Shown: positions 35,398 through 43,279, numbered from the stretch's first letter. The stretch: 43,425 nt of DNA from Bacteroidales bacterium (GCA_910575495.1 CAJTFS010000010.1:1-43425), one strand, 5' to 3'. Notes: generated by a model from the sequence alone, not told the origin. Translations and numbers: made by a program.

Positions 35398-35682
35398 ATG
35401 GCAGAGAGACGACAAAACAGCCCCCAAGCCCGCAGTTGCATGGCCGACGAATTGCAGCCCCTGATCGGCATGTACCGCCTGACTGTCGACGACGAGAAAA
35501 TCGTCATACCTCAGAATCCCGATTACGGAGTACTCTATAACGACGGAGAGATTCGTTTCGACGACATCGCCGAAATCACGGTCGATTTTGCCTTTATCAA
35601 TATCCTTGTCCGCGACGGCTATCTGTTCTCTTTCTACCGACGGGAGCCGCTTATTACCTGTACCCGCAAAATCTCCTTGTAA
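35398..35682 (+). CDS. Hypothetical protein
   Basis: 94 aa, not recognised. It is soluble, acidic and strand-rich (MYRLTVDDEKIVIPQNPDYGVLYNDGEIRFDDIAEITVDFAFINILVRDG). A second ATG at codon 15 (MADELQPLIG) would remove a Gln/Arg-rich start and is equally plausible. It stands alone between the structured region and a terminator, so it is a single-gene unit. Confidence 0.5.
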   Translation: MAERRQNSPQARSCMADELQPLIGMYRLTVDDEKIVIPQNPDYGVLYNDGEIRFDDIAEITVDFAFINILVRDGYLFSFYRREPLITCTRKISL

Positions 35683-35690
35683 GGGCTGAG

Positions 35691-35768
35691 ATTATCGGTT
35701 GCTCCGAGTGAGTGCCGATAATCATGGCAATCGAAAAATCGGACGGAGCAACCCCGTCCGATTTTTTT
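35691..35768 (+). terminator. Terminator with competing upstream hairpins
   Basis: The terminator stem pairs 35734-35746 with 35754-35766 (13 bp, TCGGACGG core) and ends in seven T's. A segment of its left side and loop, CGGAGCAACC (35744-35753), also pairs perfectly with GGTTGCTCCG at 35697-35706. ATTATCGG (35691-35698) pairs with CCGATAAT (35715-35722). These pairings are mutually exclusive, as in attenuators. Confidence 0.7.
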
Positions 35769-35795
35769 GCGCCGTATGTAACGCCCGCCGCCCTG

Positions 35796-35990
35796 TTATC
35801 GGGGCGGACGTTGTTGCTGCTCCTGTATGGCGAGCAGTTGCTTCAGCATGTAAGCATGGTTTTCGCCTACGGTATGCCCCGACGGCATTTTGCAGGGGCT
35901 GTTCATACACTCGCGGCATTGGCGGATTGCTTCGGCGAGGTTATCTACTTCGATAACCTCGCCCGTAATATCTCGAATAGTCAGTTCCAT
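35796..35990 (-). CDS. Small hypothetical protein
   Basis: 64 aa: a strand-forming start (MELTIRDITGEVIEVDNLAEAIRQCREC) and a helical, Gln-rich end. Cysteines at 25, 28 and 33 could bind metal (CRECMNSPC). Not recognised. It starts 3 nt after the stop of the next upstream gene in the minus-strand block and is the last gene of that block. Confidence 0.5.
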   Translation of the reverse strand: MELTIRDITGEVIEVDNLAEAIRQCRECMNSPCKMPSGHTVGENHAYMLKQLLAIQEQQQRPPR

Positions 35991-35993
35991 AAT

Positions 35994-36233
35994 CTACATT
36001 TCTTCGATGTTCGCAATCGGCATATAGTACTCCAGCCACTCCCAAACAGAGGTCATGTTGTATTCCGATGTTATGACTGCTCGGGATTCGTCGATAGGTG
36101 TGAAACGGGTACTCTCGTAGTTATCGACCCACTCTTTGAGCGTTTCGACGCCCCACGTTTCGGGGTTGTCGAAAAAGTCGTCCAGCATGCGGATAGGCTC
36201 CGCGAACGTAATGATAAGGGTTTCGTAATTCAT
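35994..36233 (-). CDS. Small hypothetical protein
   Basis: 79 aa, acidic and aromatic (ETWGVETLKEWVDNYESTRFTPIDESRAVITSEYNMTSVWEWLEYYMP), no membrane segment. Not recognised. Tight spacing (7 nt from the DUF3873 gene, 3 nt to the next) supports it as a member of the PcfK/PcfJ block. Confidence 0.6.
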   Translation of the reverse strand: MNYETLIITFAEPIRMLDDFFDNPETWGVETLKEWVDNYESTRFTPIDESRAVITSEYNMTSVWEWLEYYMPIANIEEM

Positions 36234-36240
36234 AAGGCTG

Positions 36241-36462
36241 CTATTTATTGATTTTCTTATTCAGCCACTGGTCGCGTCTGCGTCGGCATTCCTCCAAAGT
36301 CGGAGCGACGCACGAGAACAGTTCGCCGTCCGTATGGCGGTAGTCGTATTGACAGAACCGCTTCTTCGTCCTGCGGGCGAAGGCAGGGGTGAAATACTCG
36401 TGTCGTTCTTCTCCCGCGGGGCATACCGACACGCCGTTTACCGTCATCTTCGTTGTTTCCAT
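36241..36462 (-). CDS. DUF3873 family protein
   Basis: 73 aa. MTVNGVSVCPAGEERHEYFTPA and RFCQYDYRHTDGELFSCVAPTLEECRRRRDQWL match the small, well-conserved DUF3873 family of Bacteroidales conjugative elements. The two ends of the motif carry conserved cysteines. Function is unknown. The start could be at codon 1 (METTK) or codon 6 (MTVNG). Confidence 0.85.
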   Translation of the reverse strand: METTKMTVNGVSVCPAGEERHEYFTPAFARRTKKRFCQYDYRHTDGELFSCVAPTLEECRRRRDQWLNKKINK

Positions 36463-36489
36463 TGTTATCGTTGTTTAAGGGGTTAAAAT

Positions 36490-36741
36490 TCAGTTCTCAA
36501 TAGCCTGTGTCTGAACTGCTGCGTCGGGTCCGCTGGCCTTGCGCTGGTGCACCCAAAAGTGGTGTGCACCGAAGCCATAGACGAAATAGTCGTCGAGCGG
36601 AACTCGGGTTTTCAGATTCTCGATGCCCTGCCGCAGTTCGGTTTCGTTGCCGGCGAGAAGTATCGTGTCTATCAGTCGGAGGAAAATTTCCGCCACCTCG
36701 TCGCAATAGGGACAGAAGAAAGATTCAATCGTTACGTTCAT
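36490..36741 (-). CDS. Small hypothetical protein with CxxC
   Basis: 83 aa. A CPYC motif at residues 10-13 (ESFFCPYCDEVAEIFLRLIDTILL) looks like half a zinc knuckle. The rest is helical (NETELRQGIENLKTRVPLDDYFVYGFGAHHFWVHQRK). Competing plus-strand frames here lack any family features. It lies 24 nt after the PcfJ-like gene in the same direction. Confidence 0.6.
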   Translation of the reverse strand: MNVTIESFFCPYCDEVAEIFLRLIDTILLAGNETELRQGIENLKTRVPLDDYFVYGFGAHHFWVHQRKASGPDAAVQTQAIEN

Positions 36742-36765
36742 AGTTAGGGTATTTTATGCGGTTTG

Positions 36766-38055
36766 TTATGCGGTCATTCGCTGCTTGATTTGCGGCATGT
36801 TACACCTTACGAGGTTCACGATGCTGTCGTGGTGCTCAGTCTGCGAGTTGTGCACGCCGCGGCTTTGCACGACTTTGAGGGTATCCAATGCCACCTCGAC
36901 CGTTTCGACACGCCTGCCGCAGACGGTCGCCGAAAAGATAAGCGAGTTCGGTTTTTCGTAGTAGGCATTGGTAAACACGCAGTGGTGCATGGCGTCGCCC
37001 TCCTCGATGAACTCCTGCACGCTCTCCAATACGCGCACGGAGAGGTCGCCATCGACAAAGACCAGCCCGAAAAAACGGGATTTGAGGTCGCGATACTGCT
37101 GTTCCTCCTCGGCGGCGCGGCGTTTGCGTTCCAGCAGCTGCACGCGCTCCTGCCGTGCCCGCTTCCTTTCGACAAGGCGGTCATGGGCTGTTTGCAGGTC
37201 AGCGGGGCAAACATACTTCGCGTTGTTGGTGTCCTTGCCGAAATGCCGGAGCAGGTCGATGTAGTCGCGCCACACGGAAGCGTCCGATACGATGTAACCG
37301 TTGCGCAGGCATATTTTGATTGCCGACCAATAGTTCGCGATATTCCACGATTGGCGGTTCGCATAATAGGACAGCAGTGCAATCTGTCCCGCCTTCAAGA
37401 GCGTTTCGGCCTGCGGCGAGCGAAGGACGGCCGTAAAGAGGTCGAACGGCAGGATATTGTGGTACTCGCCCGTAAATCCGTTGCGGCGCAGTTCGGGGAT
37501 AGTACGCTGGCGCGGATAAGTGGCGCACGGGATTATATCGTAGGCTTTGACGTTGTTTTTACCGCGCACCTCCATATCTCCGTAGAGATACCACAAATCG
37601 TAATAGCAAAACGACATGGCGCGCGGGCGGGCAACGGTTACGACCTTGCCGTCGGGAGCAATCCATCGTTGCACGACCTCGTTAATCGAATAGTCGGCAG
37701 ACTGCCCGACCTTGTGGGTCGCCTTGACATAGTAGAACCGAATGACTTGATACTGCTTGCAGGTCGTAATGACGGAGTAATAAGATATGGTGCGGAATAC
37801 CCGTCTGCGGGTCTGCAATAGCTTCAACTCCGTGCCGCAGTTCGGGCAGGTGCATTCGCAAAGGTTGTCGGCCAATGCTCCGTCGCCCTGCCACGAGTGG
37901 CCGCACTCCGTGCAGGAGATGACGCCCTTTGCCGACCTGCGGCCGATGTGGTCGAAGCAGTGGCGGAACGCATGGATTTTCTGCGTTTCGGTAATATGGG
38001 GCAAACGACGGCTCAATCGTGCGACCTCTATCTGTATCTGTGTCTTCGGTTTCAT
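36766..38055 (-). CDS. PcfJ-like protein
   Basis: 429 aa. An N-terminal zinc ribbon has C48-x2-C51 and C70-x2-C73 (ISCTECGHSW, CTCPNCGTEL). A central domain contains YYDLWYLYGDMEVRGKNNVKAYDI. The C-terminal PcfJ region has FVDGDLSVRVLESVQEFIEEGDAMHHCVFTNAYY near 350-385. PcfJ was named from the conjugative plasmid pCF10, and relatives sit beside PcfK in Bacteroidales elements. The function is unknown but probably acts on DNA or RNA. It is 17 nt downstream of the PcfK-like gene. Confidence 0.85.
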   Translation of the reverse strand: MKPKTQIQIEVARLSRRLPHITETQKIHAFRHCFDHIGRRSAKGVISCTECGHSWQGDGALADNLCECTCPNCGTELKLLQTRRRVFRTISYYSVITTCKQYQVIRFYYVKATHKVGQSADYSINEVVQRWIAPDGKVVTVARPRAMSFCYYDLWYLYGDMEVRGKNNVKAYDIIPCATYPRQRTIPELRRNGFTGEYHNILPFDLFTAVLRSPQAETLLKAGQIALLSYYANRQSWNIANYWSAIKICLRNGYIVSDASVWRDYIDLLRHFGKDTNNAKYVCPADLQTAHDRLVERKRARQERVQLLERKRRAAEEEQQYRDLKSRFFGLVFVDGDLSVRVLESVQEFIEEGDAMHHCVFTNAYYEKPNSLIFSATVCGRRVETVEVALDTLKVVQSRGVHNSQTEHHDSIVNLVRCNMPQIKQRMTA

Positions 38056-38072
38056 GGTGTTCTGCTTTTGAA

Positions 38073-38495
38073 TTAGAATAATAGGTTCATCTGCTTGTCT
38101 GCGCCGGTCTGCTTCTTGGCGACGGGCTTGCGCTGGGTAAGTTTTGCATAGGCTTCCTGCTCGGCGCGCTTCATGGCATCGCGGCGTGCCTGCTGTTTCT
38201 CCTCCTCGGTCAGTTCGATGGTGTGATTGACTACCACGCGGCAGTCGATGGACTTGCCGACCTCGATGTCGGGTTCGTCGTAGTAGTGGAGTGCCATAGC
38301 GTAGATTTCCTCGTCCGCGAAGCCGTGGCAGCCGCTCGCCTGCACTTGGTTCAGAATGTAGGTAGTGCAGTCGTCGATGTTCTTCTGCGGGTCGGAGTAA
38401 CGCTCGGCGAAAAGTTCGTCGGTCTCCGCCCGCTGCTCCAAATAGGTGCGGATAGTCTGCTTGAAATAGTCAGTTGCTTTATTCTCTCGTGCCAT
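38073..38495 (-). CDS. PcfK-like protein
   Basis: 140 aa. MARENKATDYFKQTIRTYLEQRAETDELFAERYSDPQKNIDDCTTYILNQVQASGCHGFADEEIYAMALHYYDE is typical of PcfK-like proteins. The C-terminal third is a basic helix (EEEKQQARRDAMKRAEQEAYAKL). It always pairs with the PcfJ-like gene that follows. No enzymatic motif is seen. Confidence 0.88.
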   Translation of the reverse strand: MARENKATDYFKQTIRTYLEQRAETDELFAERYSDPQKNIDDCTTYILNQVQASGCHGFADEEIYAMALHYYDEPDIEVGKSIDCRVVVNHTIELTEEEKQQARRDAMKRAEQEAYAKLTQRKPVAKKQTGADKQMNLLF

Positions 38496-38510
38496 AGTCG
38501 TCTCTTTTGC

Positions 38511-38528
38511 GGGGCGGTTTCCCGCCCC
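38511..38528. other. GC-rich stem-loop upstream of the PcfK-like gene
   Basis: A perfect 7-bp stem GGGGCGG/CCGCCCC with loop TTTC in the gap between the 38540 gene and the pcfK-like start. There is no T-run on the minus strand, so it is probably a processing or stability element. Confidence 0.4.
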
Positions 38529-38539
38529 TTGTTCAACAT

Positions 38540-39544
38540 CTATTCGTTCATGCCGATAAGTCGGCGCACTTGTCCCTCCTTGCTCTTTTGAAATATCCAG
38601 CCCGCCGTCTTCTGCCCCTCGTGGGTCAGTCGGCTGTTGAAGCGTCCGCCGAGGGCGGATAACTCCGTTTTGATAGGCTTCGTATCGCCGAATACGGCAA
38701 TCGCCTTGTCGGAGTAGTCCACGATGACGAAATCATCCTGCACGACCGTTTCGGGACGCTTGTCCGACCGCTCCGCAGTCGCGTTCGACAGGCGGATATT
38801 GGCTTCGTCGCCTGCGATGTAGGCGAAATCCTCGATTGTCCGTTCGCGGTTGTATATTGGCGACTTGTGGATAATCCAACCGTAGTATTTGCTTTGCCCG
38901 AGGTAGTAGCCCGCGCCCATCGAGTATTTCTCGCGGTGTTCGTACTCCTCGCACGGCTCGGCCAGATAGGCCGTTTCGTGGAAGTTGGACGCATGTTTCC
39001 GCATTTCGGAAAACAAGTCCCGCGTATGCGAGGAGAACCCCAAGATGACGGTGCGGACGGTACGATAGGCGAAGTAGTCCGTCATGTGGTCGCTCTCGTC
39101 CTGACGGAGTTCCGCGACGATGACGGCCTTTGCCGTCGGGGGCAGGAGTGCGGCGAAGCGTTCGCGCCCGACAGCCTTGACGCACTCCACACGCTGCCGC
39201 TCCTGCTCGGCCTGCCGTGCTTCTTCGGCGGCTTGCTTCTCCGCCTCCTCTACGAGTAATGCCACCTCGAAAGCGTCCATAAACTGAGGGTTCACGTCGT
39301 CGTAGTATCGGCCGATACCGTGCTTGCGGGAAAGAGGTTGCAGAATGTCCGTGCGGTCTGTCTTTTTCGTGTCGAGGTTCAGCAGATGATACATGTAGCC
39401 GTCGTCGGTGTGTTCCACTTTGTAGACTACATATCGGTTCATCGCCATGTAAGGCCCGTAACCGATGACGATTTGGTTCTCTTTGACTACCTGCACGGTC
39501 GTGTCCGTCGTCGTGCCGTCCGATAATGAAATGTACTTTGTCAT
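38540..39544 (-). CDS. Conserved conjugative element protein with C-terminal GGRFN/GWIF motif
   Basis: 334 aa. The N-terminal part is strand-rich (QIVIGYGPYMAMNRYVVYKVEHTDDGY). A Glu/Ala/Gln coiled helix follows at about 98-118. The C-terminal segment KTELSALGGRFNSRLTHEGQKTAGWIFQKSKEGQVRRLIG (about 292-331) is a motif shared with other mobile-element proteins that handle DNA. I do not know its function. It lies upstream of pcfK in the same operon. Confidence 0.7.
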   Translation of the reverse strand: MTKYISLSDGTTTDTTVQVVKENQIVIGYGPYMAMNRYVVYKVEHTDDGYMYHLLNLDTKKTDRTDILQPLSRKHGIGRYYDDVNPQFMDAFEVALLVEEAEKQAAEEARQAEQERQRVECVKAVGRERFAALLPPTAKAVIVAELRQDESDHMTDYFAYRTVRTVILGFSSHTRDLFSEMRKHASNFHETAYLAEPCEEYEHREKYSMGAGYYLGQSKYYGWIIHKSPIYNRERTIEDFAYIAGDEANIRLSNATAERSDKRPETVVQDDFVIVDYSDKAIAVFGDTKPIKTELSALGGRFNSRLTHEGQKTAGWIFQKSKEGQVRRLIGMNE

Positions 39545-39555
39545 AGTTGTATGTG

Positions 39556-39807
39556 TTAGAATATGTGCGTGAAAAGGAAATAGAAGAAACCGACGAGAGC
39601 CACGAGAGAAACCAGCCCCCGAAGAATACCCAGCAGGATATTACGACAGAACACGAAGCCCAAAACAACCCAAAGGAAGCCCTCGCCCCACGTGTAGAAG
39701 CCCCACGCCACCGCGCCGACCTGCAACCACGCCGTCCAACTCGACCCTATGCCAAGTGGAAGGTTGGAGGATTTCTGTTTCCGTTTATTTTTCTCTATGC
39801 TTCTCAT
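39556..39807 (-). CDS. Small membrane protein
   Basis: 83 aa. A basic N-terminus (SIEKNKRKQKSS) is followed by two hydrophobic helices (about 26-54 and 58-80, VSLVALVGFFYFLFTHIF at the end). Not recognised. It is the first gene of the minus-strand block, 11 nt before the 38540 gene. Confidence 0.6.
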   Translation of the reverse strand: MRSIEKNKRKQKSSNLPLGIGSSWTAWLQVGAVAWGFYTWGEGFLWVVLGFVFCRNILLGILRGLVSLVALVGFFYFLFTHIF

Positions 39808-39901
39808 AACCTTTGACTTTTTTTTTATGCCGTAGCGGAGCCGGTATGGATGGAATCTGTTTCAGTAGCTTGAAAGGTTCGGGATTCGCTCACGACAAGA
39901 T

Positions 39902-39954
39902 TTTTGCGGGAAATACGCTTCGCTCGAAGAGTGCAAGGAAGATTTCCCGCAAAA
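39902..39954. repeat. 13-bp perfect inverted repeat
   Basis: TTTTGCGGGAAAT (39902-39914) pairs with ATTTCCCGCAAAA (39942-39954) around a 27-nt loop that holds its own CTTCG/CGAAG pair. It could be a replication or transfer site, a regulator site or a terminator. Confidence 0.65.
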
Positions 39955-39971
39955 CCGCCCGCCGGCCTGAT

Positions 39972-40004
39972 CTTGCACAAGCGTAAAGCCCGGAAATACC
40001 TTTG
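39972..40004 (+). promoter_or_regulatory. Plus-strand promoter in the control region
   Basis: CTTG at 39972-39975 (one mismatch to TTTG), 21 nt, then TACCTTTG at 39997-40004. A transcript would begin near 40011 and meet the 12-bp hairpin at 40101-40134, giving a short RNA unless read through. Confidence 0.5.
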
Positions 40005-40100
40005 CTACTGCAACAGATTCATCCGATATATACCGGTCTGCGCCGGCAGGCGAAAAGATGAGGAAAAGGTTATGGAAGAGAAGCTCGGAGAGAAAAAGCA

Positions 40101-40134
40101 ATGCCGTGAACGTATACATACTCGTTCACGGCAT
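40101..40134. repeat. 12-bp perfect inverted repeat
   Basis: ATGCCGTGAACG (40101-40112) and CGTTCACGGCAT (40123-40134) with a 10-nt loop. There is no T-run. Candidate operator or hairpin ending the short transcript. Confidence 0.65.
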
Positions 40135-40165
40135 CATATCGGCACGACCGGGAATATGGGTTTGT

Positions 40166-40201
40166 GCCACTCGTGGCCACTTCAATGCCACATGCGTCCA
40201 C
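40166..40201. repeat. Helically phased GCCAC units
   Basis: GCCAC at 40166, 40176 and 40187 and TCCAC at 40197, at 10-, 11- and 10-nt steps, about one DNA turn each. Related arrays lie at 18274-18299 and 11526-11561. Confidence 0.5.
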
Positions 40202-40238
40202 AGCATGATGACGCATAGGATACGAACTCTCGTTTGGC

Positions 40239-40246
40239 TATATTTG
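40239..40246 (+). promoter_or_regulatory. -7 box of the right-end HTH pair
   Basis: TATATTTG fits TAnnTTTG, 31 nt before ATG 40277. The -33 TTTG is absent, suggesting activator dependence, possibly through the phased repeats just upstream. Confidence 0.55.
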
Positions 40247-40276
40247 AACGTCCGGGAAGCGAAAACGAATCATAAT

Positions 40277-40570
40277 ATGGAAATCGTAAGTATAGATACA
40301 AGGCTCTTCGACGAGATGATCCGACGGGTGAAATCCGTCGAAGAAAAAGCGGTCGCCTTATGCCGTAGTCAAGAGGACTTAGGGTTGAAGAAATGGCTCG
40401 ATAATCAGGAAGTATGCGAGATACTGGGAATATCCCTGCGTACCCTGCAAACCTATCGGGAGAAGGGACTGTTAGCGTATAGCTGCATCAAGCACAAAAT
40501 CTTCTACAAGCCCGAAGATGTCGAAGCCCTTCTGAAATCATCGTATCATCAGCAAAATCGAACGAAATGA
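40277..40570 (+). CDS. Small helix-turn-helix DNA-binding protein (first of pair)
   Basis: 97 aa from ATG 40277 (MEIVSIDTRLFDEMIRRVKSVEEKAVALC). The upstream extension to 40058 is rejected because it reads through the promoter and inverted repeat. The winged HTH is LDNQEVCEILGISLRTLQTYREKGLLAYSCIKHKIFYKPEDV (about 45-87), the same type as excisionase-like regulators of Bacteroidales conjugative transposons. Its TGA overlaps the ATG of the next gene. The N-terminus matches the 28-codon remnant at 321. Confidence 0.85.
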   Translation: MEIVSIDTRLFDEMIRRVKSVEEKAVALCRSQEDLGLKKWLDNQEVCEILGISLRTLQTYREKGLLAYSCIKHKIFYKPEDVEALLKSSYHQQNRTK

Positions 40571-40878
40571 AAAACTATCTGATGGGGCAGCAAGACCCCT
40601 GCATAAAGGATATTCTTCAACGGTTGGAGCATACGGACAAGGTGCTCGACAGGTTGAGCAGAAGCATAAAACGAACGTTCAACGGCGAACGTTTCATTTC
40701 CGACAGCGAACTGTCACGCGTATTGAAAATCAGTCGCCGGACATTACAGGATTATCGGAGCGCGGGCATCTTACCGTATTATTTGATTTCCGGTAAGGCT
40801 TTTTACAAAGAATCGGATATACAACGAATGTTGGAGAAAGCATATCGACCTGCTTTCGATGCCCGAAAGTTGATATGA
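40567..40878 (+). CDS. Small helix-turn-helix DNA-binding protein (second of pair)
   Basis: 103 aa. HTH region FISDSELSRVLKISRRTLQDYRSAGILPYYLISGKAFYKESDIQ (about 43-86). The N-terminal helix (IKDILQRLEHTDKVLDRLS) resembles that of the 414 protein (MQRLAKRLEHIEEL), confirming the two loci are paralogous. It is coupled to the preceding gene by an ATGA overlap. The pair probably regulates excision or transfer, an inference from family context. Confidence 0.85.
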   Translation: MKNYLMGQQDPCIKDILQRLEHTDKVLDRLSRSIKRTFNGERFISDSELSRVLKISRRTLQDYRSAGILPYYLISGKAFYKESDIQRMLEKAYRPAFDARKLI

Positions 40879-40896
40879 CAACGGAAGATAATTAAA

Positions 40897-40924
40897 CAAA
40901 AGACGGCCATTGAGCCGTCTTTTG
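40897..40924. terminator. Terminator after the HTH pair
   Basis: A perfect 11-bp stem (CAAAAGACGGC / GCCGTCTTTTG) with a 6-nt loop, followed by TCTTTC. Confidence 0.7.
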
Positions 40925-40966
40925 TCTTTCAGAAATATCAGGTTTCAATGTTTTTACGGTTAGGTA

Positions 40967-40997
40967 TTTGCAAATCTATTTTTTAATCGTAAATTTG
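40967..40997 (+). promoter_or_regulatory. Promoter of the DUF4143-type ATPase gene
   Basis: TTTG at 40967-40970, 19 nt, TAAATTTG at 40990-40997, ending 11 nt before ATG 41009. A full consensus match. Confidence 0.75.
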
Positions 40998-41008
40998 CAA
41001 AAAACAAG

Positions 41009-42154
41009 ATGACCATGATTGAAAGGACATTACAAATAAAGCTGTTAGAGCTGACAAAAAAGTATCCGATAGTAACCTTGACCGGGCCTCGTCAATCGGG
41101 AAAATCAACACTGCTGCAGCATGCGTTTCCCGATTACAAATATGTTTCGCTTGAAGACCCCGATATGCGTTTATTTGCCACGGACGACCCGCGAGGTTTC
41201 CTTGCAACTTATCCGGACAAAACGATTATCGACGAAGCCCAACGGGTTCCGGCTCTGTTCTCCTATATCCAGACACATACGGATAAAGAGGGCCGCGAGG
41301 GAATGTATTTGCTGGCAGGTTCGCATAATTTCCTATTGATGGAAAATATCAACCAGTCATTGGCTGGAAGAACCGCCATACTGAAGCTTCTGCCGTTTTC
41401 TCATGCGGAGATGAAAGAGAGCGGAATACTTCCCCAGACAGTCGATGACGAGATTTTCAACGGAGGTTATCCTCGTCTTTATGATAAGGACATAGCACCG
41501 TCGGATTACTACCCGTTTTATATCCAAACCTACGTAGAACGAGATGTGCGTCTGATGAAGAACATCGGCGATTTGAGCAAATTCATTCGCTTTATTAAAC
41601 TGTGTGCAGGGCGTATCGGACAGCTGCTCAACCTTTCGTCGCTGGCCAACGAGTGCGGCGTTGCCGTTTCGACTATCTCGACTTGGATTTCCGTATTGGA
41701 GGCGAGCTACATTTGTTACCTATTGAAACCCGATCATAACAATTACGCCAAACGATTGGTCAAAACACCAAAGCTCTACTTCTACGATACGGGCTTGGCG
41801 TGCTCGCTACTGGACATACGGACAGCCGAGCAGGTATCGACACACTTTTTACGAGGCGGTTTGTTCGAGAATCTCGTAATTAACGAGTTCGTGAAACAAG
41901 CCTATAACAAGGGGGAAGAACCGAGTCTCACGTTCTGGCGCGACAGCACAGGCAATGAAGTAGATTTGCTGCAATATATCGACGGTAAGCCATACGCTTA
42001 CGAAATCAAATCGGGAGCAACCTATTCGCCAGATTTCTTCAAGGGCATCGCCAAATGGGCCAAGCTATCGGGAGCAAACCCAAAACAATGTTTTGCGATC
42101 TATAACGGAGAGAAGAATATGAAAACTTCGACCGGAGAACTGGTGAAGTGGTAA
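41009..42154 (+). CDS. AAA-type ATPase with DUF4143 domain
   Basis: 381 aa. Walker A TLTGPRQSGKSTLLQ (about 23-37), an ATPase core with TIIDEAQRVPALFSYIQ (Walker B, about 70-86) and the sensor-like LLAGSHNFLLMENINQSLAGRT. A winged-helix region follows, then the C-terminal DUF4143 nuclease-like domain (LFENLVINEFVKQAY, FWRDSTGNEVDLLQ, PYAYEIKSG). E and D-x-E/K positions in the latter resemble PD-(D/E)XK enzymes. These are very common stand-alone proteins in Bacteroidales and archaea with unsettled function. It has its own promoter and terminator, so it is a single-gene cargo unit. Confidence 0.85.
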   Translation: MTMIERTLQIKLLELTKKYPIVTLTGPRQSGKSTLLQHAFPDYKYVSLEDPDMRLFATDDPRGFLATYPDKTIIDEAQRVPALFSYIQTHTDKEGREGMYLLAGSHNFLLMENINQSLAGRTAILKLLPFSHAEMKESGILPQTVDDEIFNGGYPRLYDKDIAPSDYYPFYIQTYVERDVRLMKNIGDLSKFIRFIKLCAGRIGQLLNLSSLANECGVAVSTISTWISVLEASYICYLLKPDHNNYAKRLVKTPKLYFYDTGLACSLLDIRTAEQVSTHFLRGGLFENLVINEFVKQAYNKGEEPSLTFWRDSTGNEVDLLQYIDGKPYAYEIKSGATYSPDFFKGIAKWAKLSGANPKQCFAIYNGEKNMKTSTGELVKW

Positions 42155-42187
42155 TTTTAGACTTAGAAGTATAATATGGAACACAGG

Positions 42188-42213
42188 AAAAGCGACCCGT
42201 CAAGGTCGCTTTT
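42188..42213. terminator. Bidirectional terminator between the ATPase and deaminase genes
   Basis: A perfect 10-bp stem (AAAAGCGACC / GGTCGCTTTT, loop CGTCAA) between convergent genes. Confidence 0.75.
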
Positions 42214-42247
42214 GATAATATGAATAATTAGTAAAGTGTCAAGTAGA

Positions 42248-43273
42248 CTAATAATTTTCAGGCTCTAACAAATCTCGTAATTCGTCTTTATATGACAAGA
42301 TTGGTTGGTACAGATGTATATATGCACGGCCAATTGCTCCATCGAACATTTTCATTTTTGGACAATTGGCTCCATTCTCAAGAATATGTTTTTTTGAAAT
42401 ACCTGGATATAAATCTATGTAATAGATTTCTTTGATTCCAAGTTGATAAGCTTTTTTTGCACATAATTCACAAGGACTAGCTGTTGTAAAAAGTTTTCCT
42501 CCTTTAATTCCTTGTCCTCCATACTTTGATATTTGTAAAAACGCATTTTCTTCTGCGTGTAATGATCGAGTATGTACCTGATTATTTTGGCCTTTACCTT
42601 TGTCATTAAAAATATCCTTAAAACAATAGGATACATTCCGACCCTTTAAATCAACAGACCAATTTCCATTAAGTATTTTATTCTCAAGTTTTTTATGAAA
42701 AGAAGTGTCATTCCATTCATAATTACTATAAGCTATTCTGTCTGCTTGCTGCTTATAGACATTATGTATATTCCGTAAAATACACGGTGTTTGGCCTTCA
42801 GGAACATCATTCCATCCAATTGCTTTTATTGTGAAATTTTCATCAGTAATCACAGCACCAACTTGGCGAGAAAGACATCCTGAATTATATTTTGCGGTAT
42901 AGGCTATTTGCATTGTGCGTTCCTTGTTGGTCGGCGGGACTAAACCAGGATGTAAAATCAAGCTTAAATAAAGGACTAGTTGTTTCGCTAATGGTTGGAT
43001 ATCGTTTTTTTCATCGTTTACAAGATGAATATCAGAAATCTCGTTGCATCGTTCGATATTCTGTTTCATATATATATCGCATAATTTCGGTTTTTTGGGA
43101 TACTCTGTATTGTCGCATTCTTCGACTTGAATTTTGGAATACGATTTCATATAAAGTCTGCGTTGTCGTTCTTCCTCATAAGTATTTACCGACATTGCAT
43201 AGAATGCAGAATAGCGTTCTCTTAGAAATAATATTTCGTATGGATTACGTAAAGCGTCAATAATTATTATGAT
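42248..43273 (-). pseudogene. dCMP/dCTP deaminase-like protein, 5' end removed by an IS
   Basis: The frame stays open to 43273, 26 codons beyond the first ATG (43195). It reads IIDALRNPYEILFLRERYSAFYA and then MSVNTYEEERQ, so the ATG is internal. Numbered from that ATG, zinc-site motifs are HAEENA (213-218) and SPCELCAKK (240-248, Cys 242 and 245), with SRQVGAVI at 109-116. The upstream RNPYE segment belongs to the NTPase-like N-terminal half seen in anti-phage deaminases (AvcD type). The IS end at 43280 and two in-frame stops (43274-43279) cut that half off. The catalytic half is intact, but the sensing half is missing here. It is AT-rich, unlike the element core. Confidence 0.75.
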
Positions 43274-43279
43274 TCATTA

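Larger units (their letters stand above)
39808..40276. other. Divergent control region between the Pcf block and the HTH pair
   Basis: No gene is seen; the plus-strand frame from 40058 merely runs into the HTH gene. It contains two perfect inverted repeats (39902-39954 and 40101-40134), a plus-strand promoter (39972-40004), phased GCCAC units at 40166-40201 and the -7 box of the HTH pair. Confidence 0.55.

Noticed and set aside
40058..40276. N-terminal extension of the HTH protein
   Set aside because: It would translate through the 12-bp inverted repeat and the -7 promoter box; the paralog starts at the equivalent of ATG 40277.
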